In this document: in pieces, positions 13,677 to 21,639 of the stretch | Layout: each line of letters opens with the position of its first letter | Numbering within the stretch: the stretch's first letter is position 1 | Translations under genes and position numbers: made by a program | Assembly: GCA_039738635.1 (NCBI GenBank) | Contig: JBCLLN010000010.1 | Coordinates: 1 to 26,553, forward strand | Source of the DNA: JBCLLP01 sp039738635 | Lineage (GTDB): Bacteria > Patescibacteriota > Saccharimonadia > CAILAD01 > BJGX01 | Direction of reading: 5' to 3' | Length of the DNA stretch: 26,553 nucleotides | The notes under the pieces: generated by a model | The model's database searches: none | Seen by the model: only the letters and a program-made list of their open reading frames with translations | Told to the model about the DNA's origin: nothing

Positions 13677-14126
13677 CTACTTTAACACATTCGTGTCATT
13701 ATTACTACTCTTTTTGCGCTTATGCATGGCATATAACACGGCAATGCCAGCTAGGCCGGCCAGTGTATCAATAATTATATCTCGTGGCTCACCGCTCCGG
13801 CCGGCCACGAATAGCTGATGTAGTTCATCCGTAATGGAATATAGCAATACAAAAAGCGTGCTATAAACGATAGTCTTGCGCTGGCCTAGCTTATAGTCTA
13901 ATAGCACATTACAAGCCAGCAGGCCAAGTACAAAGTACAAGAATATATGCGCCGACTTGCGTACCAAAAAGGTCAGCGAATCCTTGACGATACTTGGCGC
14001 TACGGGTGCTATGGCCTCTACTATCTTAGTACTCAGCGCAGAAGATTCGATGGCTACTTGGTTAGAGAATAGAAAAATGAACACCATCCATATTGCCACT
14101 AGAGAGTACTTAATGTATCGGTTCAT
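13677..14126 (-). CDS. VanZ-like membrane protein
   Basis: The predicted protein has 149 aa and four hydrophobic segments. Family landmarks are FLFSNQ near residue 19, RKSAHIFLYFVLG (about 56-68) and the long motif around YSITDELHQLFVAGRSGEP followed by RDIIIDTLAG (about 96-124). The polar Asp/Glu/His residues in those motifs are all present. VanZ-like proteins occur in glycopeptide-resistance and surface-polymer clusters, but their biochemical role is not settled. The ATG overlaps the flippase stop as ATGA, so translation is coupled. Its place between the flippase and the LCP gene suggests a membrane step in polymer export or attachment. Confidence 0.9.
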   Translation of the reverse strand: MNRYIKYSLVAIWMVFIFLFSNQVAIESSALSTKIVEAIAPVAPSIVKDSLTFLVRKSAHIFLYFVLGLLACNVLLDYKLGQRKTIVYSTLFVLLYSITDELHQLFVAGRSGEPRDIIIDTLAGLAGIAVLYAMHKRKKSSNNDTNVLK

Positions 14127-15661
14127 GCTGATTTTTTCCTTCGGTATATTTTATCAATGCCACCCTTTATAAGCGAATAGTAATACTTAAATTCTGGGTT
14201 ATTCCTAAACAAAATTAGCAATATTATATTAGGTATAGTCAGGCACAGTACAACATTAAAAGCTAACTGCGTAAAGTTACCATCAAAGCTAACAAGCCTA
14301 GATATTCCAAATGTTACTGTTGCTATAATTACGGCTAGAGCAAAATATTTACCGAGTTGTTTATAGTATGCGCCATAGCTTTCATTGAATATTCTTTTAT
14401 ACACAAACTTTGGGTAGCTATAAATGTGCAATATCATTGTGCTACAAATAGTAGCCATAAATACACCTGCCAGACCAAATATTTGCAGTAGTATTAAACC
14501 AAGCACTATATTAACTACCGATTCTACAATAGGTACATATCTATCCTCGTGAAATATACCTGCTGCCTCTTTAAAACTTTCAGCTGGCCCACGAACTAAT
14601 GTGAGATACAGGTTTACGCTTAGTGCAAACAACACACCTATAGCTAGTAAATACTGTTCGCCTATCCAGACAGTAATAAAACTATTCATAACTACCAAAA
14701 ACCCTGTAAATGCCAAGCAGCTGACCCAGAAGTTAGCAAACCGTATTTTTTTATATACTTCGTATGATTTATTTGTATCATTACTATGTAGCAAATTACC
14801 AACACTGGCTGTAATGGCTTGCATAGCCTGACTTAATATCATGCCAATGGCAGCAAACACGAGTAAGTAGTTAGAATATAAACCAACGGTAGCAACACCA
14901 AAAAAGATAGAAATTATAATACTATCCGTGCCCAAAACTACATAGGTACCAATATTATGGAATGATAAGCCTTTTATCTTTTTAAACAAATCCTTTTTAG
15001 TTACTTCGTCAACAGGAGCCACATTTTTAGCTTTAAGATAGGGATATATTTTGTTAGATATTAAAGTTAGCACAATATTTTCTGCCAAACGCATAATAAT
15101 TTTTATTGCTAGATACAAATAGAAGTTTTTTGTGGTTAGCAGTACTGCTATCTGAAGGCTGTTAATCAGTACAATATAGCCAATATGGACTAGGCTGATT
15201 ATGTAATTTTTTTGATCTGCATATAGCACTGAGCGTTTATAAATTAGTAGGTAGGAGCAGATTATGTCTATTAAAAATAATAAGTAAATTACATTAATAT
15301 TTTCAGCAATGTTTACTTTGCCTACTATTAAACCTAAAAACGGAATAACGCAAATACCTAATAAAAACACTACTAGGGCAATTATTCTGTAGCTTTTTTT
15401 AAAGAACCCTACAAGCGACTTAATCCGCTCAGTGTCGCTGCTTGCTAAAGCCTTGTATAGGTAAAAATAGACGGCAGCACCGAGGCCTAGTTCTGCTAGG
15501 CCAAGCATGGAAACTATATTGGTGAACAAGCCGTTAACACCCAAATACTCAATTCCGAGTGTATTTACGAATACTTTTTGTGAGATTAAGCCAATTACTA
15601 TACTAATTACACTCAGCCACAAAGACATGTTCATGTTTTTAATTGAATTTGAAGTACGCAT
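14123..15661 (-). CDS. Wzx-type polysaccharide flippase (MOP superfamily)
   Basis: This 512-aa polytopic protein has about 12-14 membrane helices spread over its length. The N-terminal segment (GLISQKVFVNTLGIEYLGVNG, read in parts) is typical of polysaccharide-transport proteins of the MOP/MATE-like group. The first loop (SMLGLAELGLGAAVYF) also fits. It would move the undecaprenyl-linked repeat unit across the membrane. It follows the glycosyltransferase at 15665 by 3 nt and overlaps the VanZ-like gene by 4 nt. No Shine-Dalgarno motif precedes its ATG, so translational coupling is likely. Confidence 0.92.
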   Translation of the reverse strand: MRTSNSIKNMNMSLWLSVISIVIGLISQKVFVNTLGIEYLGVNGLFTNIVSMLGLAELGLGAAVYFYLYKALASSDTERIKSLVGFFKKSYRIIALVVFLLGICVIPFLGLIVGKVNIAENINVIYLLFLIDIICSYLLIYKRSVLYADQKNYIISLVHIGYIVLINSLQIAVLLTTKNFYLYLAIKIIMRLAENIVLTLISNKIYPYLKAKNVAPVDEVTKKDLFKKIKGLSFHNIGTYVVLGTDSIIISIFFGVATVGLYSNYLLVFAAIGMILSQAMQAITASVGNLLHSNDTNKSYEVYKKIRFANFWVSCLAFTGFLVVMNSFITVWIGEQYLLAIGVLFALSVNLYLTLVRGPAESFKEAAGIFHEDRYVPIVESVVNIVLGLILLQIFGLAGVFMATICSTMILHIYSYPKFVYKRIFNESYGAYYKQLGKYFALAVIIATVTFGISRLVSFDGNFTQLAFNVVLCLTIPNIILLILFRNNPEFKYYYSLIKGGIDKIYRRKKSA

Positions 15662-15664
15662 AGC

Positions 15665-16684
15665 TTAACTAATAATCCGCTTTATAAGACGCCACACAAG
15701 CGATTTTATTTTGAAAGAATAAACCATTGTTCTAGTTCCTAGAAAGGCTATCAGTGCACGTTGGCGCATAGAACCCCTCGCCTTGCGATTAAACAATACA
15801 CTTCCCCTGTACTTACTAATTACTTGCAGTAGAGCTTTCCGCTCGTTCTTATACAGGCGGCTGTTCAGCGGCGTCTTCATTACAATATAAATTGCTTCAG
15901 CAAAGAGCCTATACTGAGCAGCTAAGGTAAGTGTAGGGTGGTTATTGCTAACGAACTCTAGCTGCTCCTTGGCGATATCTAGACCGTCCATACTGCTATC
16001 ATTAAAGTCCGACTGGGTGGTGCTACCTCTTCGTTTGTAGTAGTAATACTTGGGTATAGTATTAAGCACGACCTTATCGGTCTTTGAAAATAATCTGTAG
16101 ACTATTGCTAGATCTTCACATACTTTGCCTAGAGGGAAGCGTATATCTGGGCTGAAAAGTCGCCGCTTGTATAGCTTCATGCACGCGCTTGTCGTAACAC
16201 TTTTTTCATACAGTAGCTGCTCTAATGCGTCATTATTAGAAAGTACCGACTGTTCGTTATCCGCAGACTTGTACGCTCCAACACCTGCATCTTCGCCATA
16301 GTATACCACGTAACCGTGGGTAGTGATATCTGCATCGTGGTACAATAGTGATTCGCGAAGGTATTCTATTGCGTCCACTGCTATGAAATCATCGCTATCT
16401 ACAAAGTATATGTATTCACCTTTTGTCATCTCAAGACCCGCATTGCGAGCATCCGATTGTCCGCCATTCTTCTTATGTAAGACCCTTACCCTTTTATCAG
16501 TCTTAGCGTAGTAGTCGCAAATATCACCAGATCGATCTGTCGATCCGTCATCAACGAGAATTATGTCAAGATAAATGAAGGTTTGCTTTAAGACGCTATC
16601 TATACAGCGCTTGAGATATTTATCTACGTTATACACCGGTATAATTACAGACACTATTTCAGTACTCTCCTTTTTATTTTGCAC
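15665..16684 (-). CDS. Family 2 glycosyltransferase
   Basis: The 339-aa protein has a GT-A domain of the GT2 family. IIPVYNVDKYLKRCIDSVL lies near residues 14-32, the nucleotide-binding Asp pair VDDGSTD near 44-50, NGGQSDARNAG near 73-83 and the metal-binding DSDD near 96-99. The C-terminal part is basic and lacks membrane helices. It adds one sugar to the lipid-linked repeat unit; donor and linkage are unknown. The start is a GTG that shares one base with the stop of the upstream gene (TAGTG). Confidence 0.92.
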   Translation of the reverse strand: MQNKKESTEIVSVIIPVYNVDKYLKRCIDSVLKQTFIYLDIILVDDGSTDRSGDICDYYAKTDKRVRVLHKKNGGQSDARNAGLEMTKGEYIYFVDSDDFIAVDAIEYLRESLLYHDADITTHGYVVYYGEDAGVGAYKSADNEQSVLSNNDALEQLLYEKSVTTSACMKLYKRRLFSPDIRFPLGKVCEDLAIVYRLFSKTDKVVLNTIPKYYYYKRRGSTTQSDFNDSSMDGLDIAKEQLEFVSNNHPTLTLAAQYRLFAEAIYIVMKTPLNSRLYKNERKALLQVISKYRGSVLFNRKARGSMRQRALIAFLGTRTMVYSFKIKSLVWRLIKRIIS

Positions 16685-17787
16685 TACTGTCTCTCCAGTG
16701 AATCTATATAGAGTCTCTCTATATCTTTGACGCCTATCGCCATATTATACGGGCTCTGCTCTAAGGTTTTTCGTGCGTCGAACCTTGACAGGTCCATTGA
16801 ACCCAGTTTCGAGGCCCAGGCTTTAGCACCTTTTGTAAGTGGGTAGAACTCAACTCCACTAGTTAGTTTTACGGACTCCGGAACTGTGTTGCTCGCCAGG
16901 GACTTAAGCCCATTCGCCTGGGCTTCAATAAGGACCATGCCTAGCCCCTCGTGGAGAGATGGGAATATGAATAAGTCCATAGCACTATACAAGACACCAA
17001 CGTCACCTCTGCTACCTAGGAATTTCACTCTTTCTGATATTTTATATTTTTTAGCGTACTGCTCATTTTCAGCTTTTTGGTCGCCCTCACCAACTAAGAG
17101 CAAGTAGGCGTCGGGAACTAACTTTAGGTACTGTTCGAAAACTTCAATTATAAATTTTTGATTTTTTACTGGAACCATGCGTCCTATGTGCCCTATCACT
17201 GTAGCGCTATCTGGAATATTATAGCTTCTTCTAATCTTGTTGCGACTATCTTTTGAGAATTGGAAGCTATCAAGAACAATCCCGTTATGAATTACACTAA
17301 ATGGCTTGTCGCTAAATAATGCTTTACCAGCCTCCTCTTCACAGGCTACACGGTCCGTACTTAGTAGACTTATGGTTGCTCTGGAAAGGAGAATATAAAC
17401 CCTCTTAACCAGACTCGAGTTGGCACCCAGCTTGGTCGCATGAGAATGAGTGATTCTTGATACCACTCCTGTTTGCTTGGCTGCTATCAGTGAAAACATT
17501 GAAATATACGGCGTATGAACATGAACTATGTCTATATTCTCATCATTAATAATGCGACGGATGTTTTTTATATGCCTTATGAAGCCTGCATATTTCGGGT
17601 GAGTGGTACGTATAATTTTTGCACCCAGTGATACTACTTCATCTTCATAATCGAACGACTCATTGCCGTAGCAAAGGAAAACAAACTGAATTTCATCTTT
17701 ATTGATGTTTCGCAATACGTTCATAAGGAAGGTTTCGGCACCACCACGGTCCAGGGATCCAATAACATGGAGTACTATCTTCGTCAT
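16684..17787 (-). CDS. Family 4 glycosyltransferase
   Basis: The 367-aa protein has a GT-B fold of the GT4 family. GSLDRGGAETFLMNVLRNI near residues 10-28 is the usual acceptor-side loop. IGHIGRMVPVKNQKFIIE opens the C-terminal domain, and HEGLGMVLIEAQANG is the EX7E donor-binding motif. It resembles EpsF-like transferases of capsule clusters. AGGGA inside the end of the preceding gene lies about 8 nt before the ATG. Donor sugar unknown. Confidence 0.92.
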   Translation of the reverse strand: MTKIVLHVIGSLDRGGAETFLMNVLRNINKDEIQFVFLCYGNESFDYEDEVVSLGAKIIRTTHPKYAGFIRHIKNIRRIINDENIDIVHVHTPYISMFSLIAAKQTGVVSRITHSHATKLGANSSLVKRVYILLSRATISLLSTDRVACEEEAGKALFSDKPFSVIHNGIVLDSFQFSKDSRNKIRRSYNIPDSATVIGHIGRMVPVKNQKFIIEVFEQYLKLVPDAYLLLVGEGDQKAENEQYAKKYKISERVKFLGSRGDVGVLYSAMDLFIFPSLHEGLGMVLIEAQANGLKSLASNTVPESVKLTSGVEFYPLTKGAKAWASKLGSMDLSRFDARKTLEQSPYNMAIGVKDIERLYIDSLERQ

Positions 17788-17790
17788 ATA

Positions 17791-18594
17791 CTAATCCCTA
17801 TCCATTTCTACGATGAATTTATTACGATACGCCCGAGTCAAGCCGACAGGCAGTAGGCCGGCTACTATACTCTTCCCGATACGAAAATACTCTAAAGGGC
17901 CTGCCCCAAGTTTAGGATAGTAGTGTAATCTCGCTGTTATTTCACCTTTACGATGCCTTATTGTACGCTTTCCATAATCGTTGCGGTTCACTCTGTACCT
18001 CAATAGGGTATCACCAACAACATACATTTTTGATCCGTTCAGCAATAATTCACACCATAGCGCAAGGTCTTCAGCGCGCTTATAATTTGGATACCCTCCA
18101 ACTTGTAGTACTGCGTCTCTAAGCATAATAACGCTAGGGTGTACCAGTGGTTCCCCACGCATAATTGACTTCGCTGTTTTCTCTCCTGCAGTGCCCAATA
18201 CTGCTGTGTCCCCCTGTTCAGAAAACTCCACAACTCTGCTACCAACGACTGAATATTCAGGATTATTACGTATGAAGTCATACAGTACTTCGATACGGCT
18301 CGGCAGTGCTATATCATCGGTATCCATTCTAACTATGTACACCCCTTTTGCCTGTCGCAGCCCTTTATTTAGAGAGTATATAAATCCCCGATTTTTCTTG
18401 TTATCAATAATACGTATGCGATTGTCTTTGTACGACTCTACGAATTTTCCAACTTTGCTCTTTCCGCTATCATCAATAATGATGAACTCAAAATCTGTAA
18501 ATGTCTGGCTCAGAATGCTGTGTATTGCTTCGCGCAGGTACTCTGGCTTTGTATCATACTCAGACATAATTACAGAAATATTAATTTTTTTCAT
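17791..18594 (-). CDS. Family 2 glycosyltransferase (short)
   Basis: The 267-aa protein is a GT2-type transferase. ISVIMSEYDTKPEYLREAI forms the first strand and helix, IIIDDSG holds the first Asp pair (about 41-42), RMDTDDIALP the DXD-like motif (about 91-94), and RAEDLALWCELL the ED motif that carries the catalytic base. The ATG overlaps the polymerase stop as ATGA, and AGGGG precedes it by 7 nt. It probably adds another sugar of the repeat unit; specificity cannot be read. Confidence 0.92.
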   Translation of the reverse strand: MKKINISVIMSEYDTKPEYLREAIHSILSQTFTDFEFIIIDDSGKSKVGKFVESYKDNRIRIIDNKKNRGFIYSLNKGLRQAKGVYIVRMDTDDIALPSRIEVLYDFIRNNPEYSVVGSRVVEFSEQGDTAVLGTAGEKTAKSIMRGEPLVHPSVIMLRDAVLQVGGYPNYKRAEDLALWCELLLNGSKMYVVGDTLLRYRVNRNDYGKRTIRHRKGEITARLHYYPKLGAGPLEYFRIGKSIVAGLLPVGLTRAYRNKFIVEMDRD

Positions 18595-19784
18595 TTTGCA
18601 ACCCCTATAGTCGTTCTTGCCGTATATGCGCTCCCCATTAAGAAAAATATCCAGAATAATGACTGTCTTTGGTTCAATAAAGTAAAGCTCTCGGCAATCA
18701 GGGCGGCATATGGTATTAATAATACCGGTTGGCTCGTTTTAATTTTTTTGTATAGCCAGCTAGCCAAAACCATAAAAGGGATTATGCCATAATAAAACAG
18801 AATACTTGGAAAGGTTGCATGAATCTCGTTAACACTTGATGATATCGGGAATCTGCTATAGGCTCCTTCACCAGCTCCATATAGCACATACTCTGGGTAG
18901 TGTAGAATCTTGTCATAACCCCGCTCCTCCACTAGCGTAACATCTGCCTCTCCGCTAGCGCGCTCTGATTTTTGTAGAACCCTTCCCGCCACAGGATTAC
19001 TATGCGCCATAGTAATTAAGCTGTTATAGCTATATTGGATTGTAGGCATAGGGACTAAAATCCAAACTAATATAGTGCCCATCATAATGCTTGTTAGCAA
19101 ATATAGGGTTGGTCTTATTAGCCTTCCTCTCGTACTCAAATTATATATAAAGTAAATTAGATACACAGAGATAAACCCGACAATACCTAGTATCATCCCT
19201 GTAGATCCAGATGAAATAATTAAAGCTATGGTGAGAGCCAAGTAACCAATACTTATTGGCTTATCCTTATTTATTATATTAATCATAAATATAAATAGGA
19301 AACTAATAAATACATAAAAAGCAAACTGGTTAGGGTCATTAAATGTGCCCATGTACCTACTGGCATCATAAAATCTACCTACGCCTAGTATATAAACAAT
19401 TAGCTGTATCAGAAGATTAAACTTAAATACACTTCTGATAATTTTAGCAAAATACTTATCTTTAAAGAAATATGCAAACGATATAATCGCCATTAGATTA
19501 AATATATAATATAATGATGAAAATATGAATTTAAGCTCACCGACAACCATAAAATACACGGAATTTATTATTAAGGTAAGGGCGAAGAACAGGACAACCT
19601 CTTTATTGTCATTTATAGATTTTGATATGCTTTTTTTTATACTAGGGTTAATCCTGGAATATATAATGTATGAAGCAAAAGCAAGTATTAAAAACACATC
19701 TGCCGGCTGAATATTGCCTGAACTAAAAAAATAGTATGGCTTCAATAGCAGGTAGGCTAGCAATAGCCTCTCTACGATTTTCAC
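18591..19784 (-). CDS. O-antigen ligase/Wzy-type polysaccharide polymerase
   Basis: The 397-aa membrane protein has about ten or eleven helices and one larger extracytoplasmic loop (about 265-320), which contains ERGYDKILHYPEYVLYGAG and a following acidic-polar stretch. This layout, and the position in a cluster with Wzx and Wzz homologues, fit a Wzy-like polymerase or O-antigen-ligase family member. Sequence motifs of this family are weak, so the call leans on topology and context. The start is a GTG overlapping the upstream stop (GTGA). Confidence 0.83.
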   Translation of the reverse strand: MKIVERLLLAYLLLKPYYFFSSGNIQPADVFLILAFASYIIYSRINPSIKKSISKSINDNKEVVLFFALTLIINSVYFMVVGELKFIFSSLYYIFNLMAIISFAYFFKDKYFAKIIRSVFKFNLLIQLIVYILGVGRFYDASRYMGTFNDPNQFAFYVFISFLFIFMINIINKDKPISIGYLALTIALIISSGSTGMILGIVGFISVYLIYFIYNLSTRGRLIRPTLYLLTSIMMGTILVWILVPMPTIQYSYNSLITMAHSNPVAGRVLQKSERASGEADVTLVEERGYDKILHYPEYVLYGAGEGAYSRFPISSSVNEIHATFPSILFYYGIIPFMVLASWLYKKIKTSQPVLLIPYAALIAESFTLLNQRQSLFWIFFLMGSAYTARTTIGVAK

Positions 19785-20899
19785 GGCTTCGCCTGTTTAT
19801 ATATATCAGATAATTGTTCTAGGGTATTTACTAATAGGTATTTCTTAGCCTCATTCTTGTTATTCCTAGCAAACTTCCTATAGAGTCCTTTATCGTTAAT
19901 AAGTTCCGTGATTCTTTCTTCAAATACTATATCGTCATTAAGCATTAATAAAAATCCATTTAAATTATCCATTAAAAGATCCCTATTCCCCCTGCAATCT
20001 GTAGCTACAACTGGCAAGCCAGCATACATAGCCTCTAATATGTTTACTGGCAGACCTTCCTGAGCAGAGGTTGATACGGCTAAGTCTGACACTTTGAGTA
20101 ACTGATGTATGTCCTTCCGGAAACCTAAATAATGAATATTTTTGCTTAGCCCTAGCTTCACGATGTACTTTTGTAGCGTGCCACCCAGGCTATCAGATCC
20201 TGGCAGTAATAAGTGGATTTTAGAGTTTTGCTCGATAAGACTTTTTAGTAAATCAATTAGCCATTGCTGGCGCTTGCGCTTAGATAATTCTGCTGCGTAG
20301 ATGAGCACGAAGTCAGTATCCTTGAGCCCTAAAGACTTGCGCAGTTCGGACTTTTCTTTTTGAGTCATCTTGAATTTAAATTTATTTTCGTCTATACCTA
20401 CGCCAGGTACGTATTCAACGCTGGTTTTGAATTGCTTCTTGGCTCGATGGTAATCTTCATGATTGATTGTAATGAGCGTATCAGTGTAACGGGCTAGAAT
20501 GCGTTCTACTGGGTAGAATATGAGCCAGTTCTGCAGAGGCGCACCCTTGTAAAAATGAAAGCCATGGGCAGTATATATAACTCTGGTCTTATGTTGCTTG
20601 CGAGTTTTTAATGCAGCTAGCCGTGTAACCACACTTCCCATTGGTGTATGTGTATGTATTATCTTGAATGATTCCTTGTCGATTATTGTTTTTAGTTTAT
20701 TAATAGCTTTTATATTATTGAACCTAAAAGGGCTTCTCTCAAAAGGAACAGTGTGCTTAATATCGCAGTGTTCTATTTTGGCTTTACCATTGGTAGCAAC
20801 ATGCACCTCGTAGCCGTTATCTTTAAAGTATTTGAGGTATGGCAAGTGGAAATTTTTAATGTGTGAATCAACAGTAGCCGTGAATAACACCTTCTTCAT
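19781..20899 (-). CDS. Family 4 glycosyltransferase (EpsD/CapJ-like)
   Basis: The 372-aa protein has a GT-B fold. The N-terminus KKVLFTATVDSHIKNFHLPY and the loop HTHTPMGSVVTRLAA (near residue 85) are characteristic of the EpsD-like group that often works right after the initiating transferase. RVIYTAHGFHFYKGAP follows. SAQEGLPVNILEAMYAGLP is the EX7E region near residues 280-300. The ATG overlaps the stop of the phosphoglycosyltransferase gene as ATGA. It probably adds the second sugar of the repeat unit, by analogy with such clusters. Confidence 0.92.
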   Translation of the reverse strand: MKKVLFTATVDSHIKNFHLPYLKYFKDNGYEVHVATNGKAKIEHCDIKHTVPFERSPFRFNNIKAINKLKTIIDKESFKIIHTHTPMGSVVTRLAALKTRKQHKTRVIYTAHGFHFYKGAPLQNWLIFYPVERILARYTDTLITINHEDYHRAKKQFKTSVEYVPGVGIDENKFKFKMTQKEKSELRKSLGLKDTDFVLIYAAELSKRKRQQWLIDLLKSLIEQNSKIHLLLPGSDSLGGTLQKYIVKLGLSKNIHYLGFRKDIHQLLKVSDLAVSTSAQEGLPVNILEAMYAGLPVVATDCRGNRDLLMDNLNGFLLMLNDDIVFEERITELINDKGLYRKFARNNKNEAKKYLLVNTLEQLSDIYKQAKP

Positions 20900-21630
20900 T
20901 TTACATTCTTCTTGATCTGTTTTTTAGGTTTAGAATCTGTTGGTATTTTGCTATAAAAAACTGAGCCACCTTTCAGCGCAAGCTGGCCCTGAATAAAAGC
21001 TGGTGTTTCGTTGCTTTGACTGGCGCGCTGAACCTTGAGTGTTTTTATCTCGTGATGAATGGCGTGTTTTTCTATCTCTTGCCCGCTACGCTTAACGCAC
21101 TCAATGGCCGTCATAAGTGCTATCTGGGCGTCAAGCACTAAGCTAACATTGTGTACATAGGTAATATCGTATTGAATCTTATCCATGATGGTCAGGCTAT
21201 TACGACCACTAGCCTGAGCCAGCCCAGTAATGCCAGGCAGTACATCAGCCCGCTGGCGCTGTAAATCATCCATATGCTGGTAGTACTCAGGTAGCCACGG
21301 GCGTGGACCTATCACAGACATATCACCCAATAGCACATTTATAAACTGTGGTAGCTCATCTAGCGATAGTGCTCTAATAACTTTACCGGCTTTTGTTGTT
21401 TTATTAGTACAGGTGGTGTCTAATACATTATTGTCTTGCACCATAGTACGGAACTTATACATTGTAAAATTATGGCCATTAAGACCCGTGCGCTGCTGTG
21501 TAAATAGTACTGGGCCAGAGCTACTTAGCTTGATAACGATAGCTATAACAATATTGGCCGGCAAGGATATAATAAGTACGATAGTAGCAAAGCCAATATC
21601 CATAGCCCTCTTTATGTGGCGCGCATACAT
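20896..21630 (-). CDS. Undecaprenyl-phosphate phosphoglycosyltransferase (monotopic)
   Basis: This enzyme starts the repeat unit by transferring a sugar-1-phosphate to undecaprenyl phosphate at the cytoplasmic face. The 244-aa protein has one N-terminal membrane segment (about 12-34), as in the short EpsL/PglC-type enzymes. The catalytic core follows: SSGPVLFTQQRTG, FTMYKFRTM, SLDELPQFINVLLGDMS with the Asp-Glu pair, IGPRPWLPEY and LPGITGLAQASGRN. A C-terminal tail of about 75 residues is basic and unusually long for the short class. AAGG lies 8 nt before the ATG. Sugar specificity (for example di-N-acetylbacillosamine, glucose or galactose) cannot be read. Confidence 0.94.
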   Translation of the reverse strand: MYARHIKRAMDIGFATIVLIISLPANIVIAIVIKLSSSGPVLFTQQRTGLNGHNFTMYKFRTMVQDNNVLDTTCTNKTTKAGKVIRALSLDELPQFINVLLGDMSVIGPRPWLPEYYQHMDDLQRQRADVLPGITGLAQASGRNSLTIMDKIQYDITYVHNVSLVLDAQIALMTAIECVKRSGQEIEKHAIHHEIKTLKVQRASQSNETPAFIQGQLALKGGSVFYSKIPTDSKPKKQIKKNVK

Positions 21631-21639
21631 TTCAAGGCC